Positions 8,002 through 15,575 of a stretch of 64,000 nucleotides of DNA are shown here, one piece after another. Origin of the DNA: Thermococcus sp. M36. GTDB lineage: Archaea; Methanobacteriota_B; Thermococci; Thermococcales; Thermococcaceae. The stretch lies in contig NZ_SNUH01000001.1 of assembly GCF_012027355.1 (NCBI RefSeq), forward strand, positions 930,001 to 994,000. Direction: 5' to 3'. Position 1 is the stretch's first letter. Each line of letters starts with the position of its first letter. A program made the translations under genes and the position numbers. The notes under the pieces were generated by a model. The model was not told the DNA's origin. It saw only the letters and a list, made by a program, of their open reading frames with translations, and searched no databases.

Positions 8002-9151
8002 CGTGTCCAATGGCCTCCCTCAAATCCCTCAGGAACTCCTCCAGGTGCTCCCTTTTCACGTGGGGCATCATGACTATCCTTATGTATCCCCTGTGGGCGC
8101 TTATCCCCCACCCCCTCCTTTTCAGCTCTTCTTCCACCTCTTCGAGGTTCTCCGTCCCGAACGATACTATGTTGAGCACAGGTTCGCGGATGAGGTATAC
8201 CCCGGGGATTTTTTTCAACTCGGCTGCGAACCACCTGCTCAGCTCCATCGCCTTCCTCACGACATCCTTGTAGCCATCAAAGCCCAGGTGTTTTATCATC
8301 GCCCATACGGCCAGGGCACTTGCACCCGGTCTGGTTCCGGTTATCGTCGCCTGCCACACCTTTCCGCCGGCCAGGTAGGGGGCGGGGACGCTTATCGCCT
8401 CAAGGAATTTCTTTTCTCTGAATATTATTCCCCCGGCCGGAATGGGCACCATGCCCATCTTGTGGGGGTCTATGGTTATGCTCTGGACGCCTTTAAGCCT
8501 GAAGTCGAAGTCCGGAATCTCGTAGCCAAGTTCCTTCGCGAAGGGTATCACGAAGCCGCCGAAGGCCGCATCAACGTGGAGCGGGAGGCCATAGTCGAGG
8601 GCCAAATCGCTCAGCGCGGGAATGTCGTCGACGACGCCCAGCCCGGTGGTTCCGGCGATGCCGACGATTCCTATGGTGTTGTCCGTGATCTTGGCCTCGA
8701 CGTCCTTTACATCGACCGAGTGGTCTTCCTTCAGCTTTGCCCAGACGAGTTTGACCCTCAACATCTCGCTCGCCTTGATGAAGGAGAAGTGCGCGCTCTC
8801 GGGGAGGATGAGCTCGGGTTTTTCTACATCCGCAAGGTTCCTGAAGGCCCTAACGGCCAAAATGTTCGCCTCGGTTCCTCCGGAAACGATGTGCCCGTAG
8901 CCCTTTTTGAGTCCTAGAAGTGAGGAGAGCATTTCAATGGCCTCTCCCTCGATTCTCTGGCTCCCCACGTGAAGGCCTGGATCCCCGAGGTTCCGGTCTA
9001 TGTACGTCTGGACGACCCTAACCGCGAAGGGATGCGGGTAGGTGCACATCGAGCCGAGTATCCTGCCGGAGTCAAAGGTCAAATCTCTTGAAGTTTTTCT
9101 TTCTAGCTCCTCCAGAACTTCTTCCTCGCTCGCTCCTTTCCGCGGAAACAT
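7991..9151 (-). CDS. mfnA: L-tyrosine/L-aspartate decarboxylase, group II PLP enzyme
   Basis: 386 residues, full length for archaeal MfnA. PLP landmarks: VSGGTEANILAVRA, HVDAAFGGFVIPFA and SITIDPHKMGM with the Schiff-base lysine. In methanogens the enzyme makes tyramine for methanofuran. In Thermococcus, which lacks methanofuran, the homologue is known as an aspartate 1-decarboxylase making beta-alanine for coenzyme A, so that role is the more likely here. The ATG at 9151 follows GGTGAGAAG. It is convergent with the CDF gene. Confidence 0.92.
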   Translation of the reverse strand: MFPRKGASEEEVLEELERKTSRDLTFDSGRILGSMCTYPHPFAVRVVQTYIDRNLGDPGLHVGSQRIEGEAIEMLSSLLGLKKGYGHIVSGGTEANILAVRAFRNLADVEKPELILPESAHFSFIKASEMLRVKLVWAKLKEDHSVDVKDVEAKITDNTIGIVGIAGTTGLGVVDDIPALSDLALDYGLPLHVDAAFGGFVIPFAKELGYEIPDFDFRLKGVQSITIDPHKMGMVPIPAGGIIFREKKFLEAISVPAPYLAGGKVWQATITGTRPGASALAVWAMIKHLGFDGYKDVVRKAMELSRWFAAELKKIPGVYLIREPVLNIVSFGTENLEEVEEELKRRGWGISAHRGYIRIVMMPHVKREHLEEFLRDLREAIGHAIP

Positions 9152-9190
9152 CTTCTCACCAGCCTGAGGACTACTAACCTGCCCTTTAAT

Positions 9191-10366
9191 TTAAGCTTTT
9201 GCCCTTTTGATGTACGTCTTAAAGAACAGGGGCGTTGTCAGAGCCGTCAGCATTGAAACCGCTATGACGCTGGCAAAGAGGGCCTGGTCTATCAGGCCGG
9301 CGTTCAGCCCGAAGGTCAGTATGGCCAGCTCAAGGCTCCCCCTACCCCCCATACCTATGCCGACGAGGATGGAGTCAGTCCATCCCAGCCCGAAAAGCCT
9401 GCTCCCCAGTCCGCACCCGAGGAGCTTTCCAAGAACCGCGGAGGTATAGAGGAGCGCTATTAGGGCCAGGCTGATGTCCCGGAGGGGAGGGTTGAACATC
9501 AGTCCCACGTAGATAAAGAACAGCGGTATGAAGAACTCCGTTAGAACCACCTGCAGGTCTTCGATGAGCTCGTTGAGCTTTATTCTTGTCACGACGAGCG
9601 GGTCCTTCCTCTCACGGAGCCTGCTAATGGTCAGGCCCGCCAGATATGCCCCTATAATCTGGTTAAGTCCGACCCATTCGGCTATTATCGCGAGGGTAAA
9701 CGTAAGTATGAGGGTGAAGGTGAAGAAGACGTTGAGGTTTCTCACCACTGCGTAGAACCACCGGGATCTCTTGAAGACGAACTCCGAGACGAGGAGCGTA
9801 GCGGCGATGAATGCGAATATCTTGAGGGTGAGCATCCCGAAGGAGAGGACGTTGAGGCCCCCGTCTGCCAGGGCCGTTATGATGCCTATGAGGTACACGG
9901 CCATTATGTCGTCCGCAAAGGCGGCCCCCATCAGTATTGACGAGACCTCGCGCTTCACCCTCTCCTTGACGAGGACGCCGCTGGTGACTTCAATTGCGGT
10001 GTTGCCCAAGGTGATCCCGATGAATATGGCCGCGGTGATCCCCTTTCCAAAAGACACGACCGTCAGAAAACCCAGGATGAAGGAAAAAGCAACTCCGAGT
10101 GCGGCAACGACCACCGCCTTCTTGGTGTTCTGGGCTATCGCCGAAAAGTTGCTGGTCAGTCCCATGTAGAGCATCATCATTATGAGCCCGAACTCGGCCA
10201 GAACACCAAGCTGTTCCGTCGGCTCAATGATCCCCAGAATGAAAGGTCCCAGAAGGATCCCAGTCAGGACGTGGGCTATTATGGGGTGTATCCCGGCCCT
10301 CTCGAAGAGCCACTCGATGCTCTTTGCGGTCACGAGGAGAATCGCCAGCGCCGCAAGAAAGTCCAC
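9191..10366 (-). CDS. CPA2 family Na+/H+ (or K+/H+) antiporter
   Basis: 391 residues and about twelve membrane helices in the KefB/NapA-like fold: HPIIAHVLTGILLGPFILG at the start, GNTAIEVTSGVLVKE and GAAFADDIMAVYLIGI, which contains the DD-type ion-binding motif of helix 5. There is no RCK domain at the C-terminus. It exchanges cations for protons across the membrane. The GTG start at 10366 follows GGAGGGG. It lies one base after the stop of the small membrane protein gene upstream, indicating translational coupling. Confidence 0.88.
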   Translation of the reverse strand: MDFLAALAILLVTAKSIEWLFERAGIHPIIAHVLTGILLGPFILGIIEPTEQLGVLAEFGLIMMMLYMGLTSNFSAIAQNTKKAVVVAALGVAFSFILGFLTVVSFGKGITAAIFIGITLGNTAIEVTSGVLVKERVKREVSSILMGAAFADDIMAVYLIGIITALADGGLNVLSFGMLTLKIFAFIAATLLVSEFVFKRSRWFYAVVRNLNVFFTFTLILTFTLAIIAEWVGLNQIIGAYLAGLTISRLRERKDPLVVTRIKLNELIEDLQVVLTEFFIPLFFIYVGLMFNPPLRDISLALIALLYTSAVLGKLLGCGLGSRLFGLGWTDSILVGIGMGGRGSLELAILTFGLNAGLIDQALFASVIAVSMLTALTTPLFFKTYIKRAKA

Positions 10367-10367
10367 G

Positions 10368-10619
10368 TCATCCCCTCCTGCTGAGTAGCGCAGCCGCTAT
10401 CCAGAGTATCGTTAGCACTATAGCCAGCACCGTGGCGATTCCCGCGGCCCTAGAACTGGTTCCGAAGATTATGGGGATGGGGCCTATCATAACAACCCCG
10501 CCGCCTTCCACATCTGCTTCCCCGCTTCCTATGGCAGAGACTATGGTTCCGATAAACACTAGGAGGAACCCCGTCATTATAAGGGCCATTCCGGCCAATA
10601 TGAGAGTTTTCCCGTCCAT
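10368..10619 (-). CDS. Small membrane protein, DUF131/TIGR00304-like
   Basis: 83 residues with two hydrophobic helices (LILAGMALIMTGFLLVFIG and IATVLAIVLTILWIAAALL) separated by a glycine-rich loop, EGGGVVMIGPIPIIFG, which is the recognisable signature of this archaeal two-helix family. Function is unknown. The stop lies one base before the antiporter GTG, so the two are co-translated and the protein may be an accessory of that antiporter, although the family also occurs elsewhere. Confidence 0.8.
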   Translation of the reverse strand: MDGKTLILAGMALIMTGFLLVFIGTIVSAIGSGEADVEGGGVVMIGPIPIIFGTSSRAAGIATVLAIVLTILWIAAALLSRRG

Positions 10620-10693
10620 ACATTTATGGGCTCCCCCATCACCTTTTAAACCTTAACCCAAAGAATTTAAACTCCCCTTGGTTAGTCTTTAAC

Positions 10694-11386
10694 ATGCTCG
10701 TGCTTGTTGACCTCGACGATACCCTCTGCAACACGTGGGAAGCCGGGAAGTACACCATACTGCGCCTCATTCCACACCTCATCCGGAAAAGGCGGTTCCG
10801 CGCGTTCCTTTACATACTCACGGCCAGATATCGCGAGCTCGAACAGTCCCGCGAGTTCCACATGATGGATCTCGATAAAATCGTTGAGAGGCTTCTCCGG
10901 AAGATATACGTCGGCATCTCGTCGGAGGAGCTCGACGAGATCCAGGAGCTCGTGGACAGGGTCTTTTTTTCGAACCTGAAGCTGTTCCCGGACGCGGTTC
11001 CTTTTCTTGAGGGGCTCAGAGGGATGGGTGCCCGGATAGTGCTCGTAACTGACTCCTCGACCAGATGGCAAAGAAAGAAGCTCGAGTACCTGGGGATAAA
11101 GGACTACTTCGACGCCCTTATCATAAGCGGCGAGACGGGACACAGCAAGCTTGACCCCCACAACTTCCGTCTGGCGAGGCGCCTATTTCCCCATGAGGAC
11201 GAGGTTTACATGGTCGGCGACAGGGATGACACTGACATGAGGGGTGGGAAGGATGTGGGGGCAGTCACGATACTCGTCAGGAGGGGTTATTTTAAGGGGC
11301 GGCGGTCGAAGTATGCGGACTACGTCGTTGGAGATCTCATGGAGGCCCTAGAGGTGATAAGGCGTGAGCATGCGGGGAGAGATTAA
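10694..11386 (+). CDS. HAD superfamily hydrolase
   Basis: 230 residues. The N-terminal MLVLVDLDDTLCNT supplies the two catalytic aspartates (DLDDT). VLVTDSSTRWQRKKLEYLGI is motif II, and the KLDP lysine and YMVGDRDDTDMRGG acidic motif IV follow. A helical cap lies at about residues 20-90. It is probably a small-molecule phosphatase with unknown substrate. The downstream kinase-like gene starts within its last codons, so both belong to one operon. Confidence 0.88.
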   Translation: MLVLVDLDDTLCNTWEAGKYTILRLIPHLIRKRRFRAFLYILTARYRELEQSREFHMMDLDKIVERLLRKIYVGISSEELDEIQELVDRVFFSNLKLFPDAVPFLEGLRGMGARIVLVTDSSTRWQRKKLEYLGIKDYFDALIISGETGHSKLDPHNFRLARRLFPHEDEVYMVGDRDDTDMRGGKDVGAVTILVRRGYFKGRRSKYADYVVGDLMEALEVIRREHAGRD

Positions 11387-12014
11387 GCGCAAGTCCCTTC
11401 ACCTTACCGGTCTGCTGGTTCCCGGGCTGTACATCCTCTTCGGAAAGGACGTTGTTCTGACAATGGTCGGCCTTGCATTCTTTCTTTTCGTGATCCTTGA
11501 ACCGTTCCGGATAATAGAGGAGCTCAGGGACGATATAAAAAGGAGGCTCAAAATATACGTGGACGATGAGGTTATTGAGAGGGTGGAGGTTCTTGAGAGG
11601 CACCTAGATGAGATAACCCGGAGCCATGAGAGGTACCGGGTGGCGGCCCACATATACTTCACCGCAGCCTCGTTTGTGGTTGTCTACTTCTTCCCCCCAG
11701 AAATAGCTGTTGGGGCCATAACCGTCGCAACCGTTGGCGATGCCCTCGCCGCTATAATCGGGAAGTCCTTCGGGAGACACAGGTTCTCCAACGGCAAAAG
11801 CCTTGAGGGCAGCACTGCGTACTTTGCTTCCGGTTTTCTGATACTCCTGCCCCTCGTGGGCCCCGTCCTTGCCGTTCTGGGTTCCCTTATCGGGACGCTG
11901 GTGGAGCTTTACGGCCTCCCTCCCGGAAAGCAGCCCGAGGATCAGCTGGACGACAACTTCTCAAACCAGCTGGCGGTGGCACTGGCCCTTTACGTCTTCG
12001 GCTTGATATTATAA
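11370..12014 (+). CDS. Dolichol kinase / CTP-dependent prenol kinase-like membrane protein
   Basis: About 214 residues with roughly six membrane helices. It opens with EIKRKSLHLTGLLVPGLYILFG and contains VGDALAAIIGKSFGRHRF and KSLEGSTAYFASGF. These are the conserved stretches shared by Sec59 dolichol kinase and CDP-diglyceride synthetase-type enzymes, including the KSxEGS loop. It probably phosphorylates dolichol or another polyprenol with CTP to prime lipid-linked glycan carriers. The ATG at 11370 is preferred over GTG 11364 because of the spacing from GAGGTGAT at 11352. It overlaps the HAD gene by 17 bases. Confidence 0.82.
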   Translation: MRGEIKRKSLHLTGLLVPGLYILFGKDVVLTMVGLAFFLFVILEPFRIIEELRDDIKRRLKIYVDDEVIERVEVLERHLDEITRSHERYRVAAHIYFTAASFVVVYFFPPEIAVGAITVATVGDALAAIIGKSFGRHRFSNGKSLEGSTAYFASGFLILLPLVGPVLAVLGSLIGTLVELYGLPPGKQPEDQLDDNFSNQLAVALALYVFGLIL

Positions 12015-12034
12015 ACAGAAAAGAAGGGGGGCGG

Positions 12035-15000
12035 TCACTCTATGGTGACCGTCGCGAACTCCGTAAAGGTATCGGTGTCGCCCCATTCCTGTCCTGGGTC
12101 GGTGTCCATGACGGCATCCTGGAGCGGCAGTGAGTCAACCGCTGAGTCGCCGGCGCCCTGGCCGGTCACGTACGCTACTATGCCTATCTCCTTCGGCTTT
12201 CCGCCGAGGGCCTTCCACGGGATTGCTATCTCAAGGGTCTGCAGGCCGTCAGTTGAGCCTCCCGTGTAGGCGTAGAAGCCGACCCACTTGAGGTCCTCCA
12301 TGTTCCAGGCGTTTCCGTCCCAGAGGGCGATCTGAGCGCTCGTTATGGTGCTCGTTCCGGGGTCTCCGAAGAACTCCCCGTTCCAGAAGAAGTAGAGCTG
12401 TGCATCGACGCCCCTGTCAAAGCTCACCTTTCTTCCCCATGCGTCGGTGCCGGTAGTGTAGCCCCCGTCTTTGTAGTCGAGGGCTATGCCGTAGGAGACC
12501 CTCCATGAGGCCCTGTTCTCTGTGGTTATGGCTATGTAGAGGAACTGGTCGTCGTAGTCAACGTAGAGGGCCTTGAGGTTTGCACCGTCCTGTCCGTAGC
12601 CTTCCTCATCAACGGCTATCGGCTCAACGTCCCAGTCGTCGAGGTTCCCGTCAATTGTCTTGGTGAGGTTCTTTGCGAGCTCCTCCATCTGCTTCTGCTT
12701 CTCAAGCTCACCGCTGATGATCTTTTCTATCGTCTCGTTCATTTCCTTTGAGACCTTTTTGAGCTCGTGGTATGCCGTGTAGACCATCATTGATCCAATT
12801 ATCTTGTAGTTGTGGGTGCCCAGCATGTTCATGCCGTCCAGGTACCGCCTGTATGCGCTCTCCATCCTGCTCCTGTACTCCATCCGGACGTCTTCAGAGA
12901 CGCCGTATTTTTCCAGCTCCTTGAGGAGCTCCGAGGCCCTGCCGTACTCTTTCTCGACCATCGGGGCTATGGAATACTTTACTATCTTGATGAAGTTGTT
13001 CTGTGCCTCCATCATTCTTTCAACTTTGGCACTCACGAACTTCGCCTTCTCGACGGCGCCGTCGAAGGTAAGCTCCACGTAGTAGTCGGGGATGTTGTCG
13101 GCCAGCTCTGCGGAGGTGCTGTTCTCGGTGGTTAGTGTGTCCACTATATCGCTTATGGCGTCGTTGTTGAAGTCGTCCCCGAAGTTCCATACGGCCTGCC
13201 CGTAACTGAAGCCCGTGGCGACCTGGAACCTGAAGCCGCTGGCCCCTTCAAAGAGCCCCAGCGGAACCCTTACCTCGATGGTGTTCTCTGAAAGGTCCAC
13301 TCCAACGAGGGCGTCGCTGACCTGGACGATGTTCCCGTCGGGGTCGACGAAGTACAGGAGGGAAGTGACCCCGCTCCCCGCGGTGGTGACGGCCGTGGTC
13401 TCGCCCCTGTACTGGCTTCCGCCGAGGTTTATGGCCATCTGGATGTCCCACTCGATGGAGGTCTTCGTGTCCATCTCACCTGCGAACCAGTTGGCGCCAC
13501 CGTCCTTGTAGTCTATCGGAACCGCTATGAAAGTCGCTCCGTTGTCGCCTATCTTTATGTTGCTCATATTGACGAACTTGAAGAGGAAGTACACGTAGCG
13601 GTCGTCCTTGGTCACACCTATCTCCCTTATGTCCGCGTGGGAGGAGCTCTGGCCCGGGAGGTACTGATCCTTGTCGTGCCTCTGGTCGTTCACCGCGTCC
13701 TCCAGCATAAAGAACCCGCCGTCAACTGTGAACGCGTTGGGCCCAAGGGCCACCTCTGGCCAGTCGTCGGGTTTCCCGTCTATATCTATCCTTCCGACCC
13801 AGACGACCTGGACGTTCATAGCGAACTCGTTGTTAGTCTCGCTGGCCTCTGGGATGGTGTTTTCCTCGTCGACGACGGCCCTTATCTCGTAGGTTCCGGT
13901 CGCGTTGGGAGTCCATGTGAAGGTGAACCACTTGCTCTCGCCCGGCCCGAGGTCAGCCGTCCAGTTGGCGATGATGGTTCCGTTGAGGTAGACCCTAACG
14001 CTCGCGTTCTGGGCCGGCAGGGAGCCCTCGTTCCTGACGGTGACGTTGTAAACCCCTTCTCTATTGAGGCCGACGACGCCCGGTCCGCTCACGCCGACAG
14101 TCAGGTCCGCCATCAGGAACCACTCGCCGACGAGCATGTTGGTGAAGGTGTCGGTGTCTCCCCATTCTCCGCCTATGTTGGTGTAGTCTATTGCGGGGTC
14201 AACGGGGAGGCTGTCCACTGCAGAGCCACCGCTTCCCGTTATCCAGGTCATAACGGCGAACCTAGAGCGCTTGCCTCCAAGGGCGCTCCAGGGAATCGCT
14301 ATCTCCAGGGTCTGGAGTCCGATCGAGGTGTCTCCGGTGTAGGCAAACTTGGCCCCAACGTCGGCCAGGCTTCCGTAGTTCCAGCCGCTTCCAGTCCAGG
14401 TGTTGAAGTTGTCGGTTCCCATTCCGCTGTCCCAGCCCCACCAGAAGTAGAGCTCGTAATCAACAGCGAATCCGTTGGAGAATTCAACGTTCCTGCCCCA
14501 GGAGTCCCCCCCGCTCGTGTACCCGTTGCCGGTTCCTGGATCGACGTCTATACCTATTCCATAAGCGACGTCCCAGCTACCGGTGTTGTTGGTCTTTATC
14601 GCTATGTACAGGTACTGGTCGTCCCAGGAGACGTACATCTTGTCGAGATTCGCCCCGGCCTGGCCATTGTCCCTTCCGGTCACCAGAAGGTCGGCATCGC
14701 TCCAGTCGCTCAGGTTCCCATCTATGGTCTTGGGGGCGACGTAGATGACCGCCATGTTGGTGAAGGTGTCGGTGTCTCCCCATTCTCCGCCTATGTTGGT
14801 GTAGTCTATTGCGGGGTCAACGGGGAGGCTGTCCACTGCAGAGCCACTACCTCCGGTGACCCATGCCATTATGGCTACCTTCTCCGGCTTTCCTCCCAGG
14901 GCACTCCACGGTATCTTTATCTCGACCGTCTGGAGTCCGGTCGAGGTGTCTCCGGTGTAGGCGAAGCTCCCGCCGACGCTGGAGATGCTGTTGTAGTTCC

Positions 15001-15439
15001 ATCCACTACCGGTCCAGGTGTTGAAGTTGTCGGTTCCCATTCCGCTGTCCCAGCCCCACCAGAAGTAAATCTCATAGTCGGGGGCAAAGCCGTTCGAGAA
15101 CTCGACGCTTCTTCCCCAGGAGTCTCCACCGGAAACGTAACCGTTGCCGGTTCCCGGGTCGATGTCTATTCCTATTCCGTAGGCAACGTCCCAGCTCTGG
15201 GTGTTGTTGGTCTTTATCGCTATGTACAGGTACTGGTCGTCCCAGGAGACGTACATCTTGTCGAGATTCGCCCCGGCCTGACCGTTGTCCATCCCAACCG
15301 CCAGGAGGTCGGCGCCGGTCCAGTCGTCCAGGCTTCCGTCGATTATTTTAGTGCCGTACATTGCACTGACGAAGTTCGGAAGGGGCACTAAACCAAGCAG
15401 CAGAACCGATATAAACACAACCGCGGTCGTTTTCTTCAC
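12035..15439 (-). CDS. Large secreted modular protein with repeated carbohydrate-binding (DOMON/CBM9-like) domains
   Basis: 1,134 residues from the GTG at 15439, behind GGAGGTGG. A signal peptide (VKKTTAVVFISVLLLGLVP) is followed by two near-identical 200-residue modules starting IIDGSLDDW and TIDGNLSDW, each with DKMYVSWDDQYLYIAIKTNN. Then come a CARDB-like module (ADLTVGVSGPGVVGL), a diverged third module, a helical region (AQNNFIKIVKYSI), and a last module (TIDGNLDDWD). It has no catalytic domain and no membrane anchor. The modules resemble those at the C-termini of archaeal amylopullulanases, so capture of alpha-glucan outside the cell is likely. It is divergent from the GH57 gene. Confidence 0.8.
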   Translation of the reverse strand: MKKTTAVVFISVLLLGLVPLPNFVSAMYGTKIIDGSLDDWTGADLLAVGMDNGQAGANLDKMYVSWDDQYLYIAIKTNNTQSWDVAYGIGIDIDPGTGNGYVSGGDSWGRSVEFSNGFAPDYEIYFWWGWDSGMGTDNFNTWTGSGWNYNSISSVGGSFAYTGDTSTGLQTVEIKIPWSALGGKPEKVAIMAWVTGGSGSAVDSLPVDPAIDYTNIGGEWGDTDTFTNMAVIYVAPKTIDGNLSDWSDADLLVTGRDNGQAGANLDKMYVSWDDQYLYIAIKTNNTGSWDVAYGIGIDVDPGTGNGYTSGGDSWGRNVEFSNGFAVDYELYFWWGWDSGMGTDNFNTWTGSGWNYGSLADVGAKFAYTGDTSIGLQTLEIAIPWSALGGKRSRFAVMTWITGSGGSAVDSLPVDPAIDYTNIGGEWGDTDTFTNMLVGEWFLMADLTVGVSGPGVVGLNREGVYNVTVRNEGSLPAQNASVRVYLNGTIIANWTADLGPGESKWFTFTWTPNATGTYEIRAVVDEENTIPEASETNNEFAMNVQVVWVGRIDIDGKPDDWPEVALGPNAFTVDGGFFMLEDAVNDQRHDKDQYLPGQSSSHADIREIGVTKDDRYVYFLFKFVNMSNIKIGDNGATFIAVPIDYKDGGANWFAGEMDTKTSIEWDIQMAINLGGSQYRGETTAVTTAGSGVTSLLYFVDPDGNIVQVSDALVGVDLSENTIEVRVPLGLFEGASGFRFQVATGFSYGQAVWNFGDDFNNDAISDIVDTLTTENSTSAELADNIPDYYVELTFDGAVEKAKFVSAKVERMMEAQNNFIKIVKYSIAPMVEKEYGRASELLKELEKYGVSEDVRMEYRSRMESAYRRYLDGMNMLGTHNYKIIGSMMVYTAYHELKKVSKEMNETIEKIISGELEKQKQMEELAKNLTKTIDGNLDDWDVEPIAVDEEGYGQDGANLKALYVDYDDQFLYIAITTENRASWRVSYGIALDYKDGGYTTGTDAWGRKVSFDRGVDAQLYFFWNGEFFGDPGTSTITSAQIALWDGNAWNMEDLKWVGFYAYTGGSTDGLQTLEIAIPWKALGGKPKEIGIVAYVTGQGAGDSAVDSLPLQDAVMDTDPGQEWGDTDTFTEFATVTIE
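14136..15368 (-). repeat. Intragenic tandem duplication, about 618-base period
   Basis: Two adjacent copies, roughly 14136-14750 and 14754-15368, encode the first two binding modules of the secreted protein. Long blocks are identical at DNA level, for example the stretch around 14136-14222 and its copy from 14754. This points to recent duplication or gene conversion. Confidence 0.85.
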
Positions 15440-15483
15440 ATCGTCCACCTCCAAAGGGGATTGAGTCCCCAAGGGTGTACGGT

Positions 15484-15552
15484 AATCACCCGTAGTGAGT
15501 AATACGAGAAAAAGGTTTATATGCCTTTCTTCCCATATCACCGCTAGTGATA
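15484..15552. promoter_or_regulatory. Divergent promoter with two glycolytic-regulon (TGM) sites
   Basis: TATCACCGCTAGTGATA at 15536-15552 is an exact TATCAC-N5-GTGATA, the Thermococcales glycolytic motif bound by Tgr/TrmBL1. A diverged copy, AATCAC-CCGTA-GTGAGT, lies at 15484-15500. Between them GGTTTATATGCC at about 15514-15525 can act as a TATA box in either direction. Each motif lies just downstream of the TATA box for one of the two divergent genes, the arrangement linked to repression when maltodextrins are absent. Confidence 0.85.
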
Positions 15553-15575
15553 ACAGTAATGGTGGGTGGTTGGCG

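Noticed and set aside
8003-8917. 304-codon plus-strand frame opposite mfnA
   Set aside because: Shadow of mfnA, whose PLP motifs are unambiguous on the minus strand.
14136-15368. Direct repeats as a possible CRISPR or satellite array
   Set aside because: The 618-base units are protein-coding modules in one frame, without spacers.
13637-15391. 584-codon plus-strand frame opposite the secreted binding protein
   Set aside because: It is the antisense shadow of a GC-rich repetitive gene; no ribosome binding site, no domain, and the opposite strand encodes clear repeated modules and a signal peptide.
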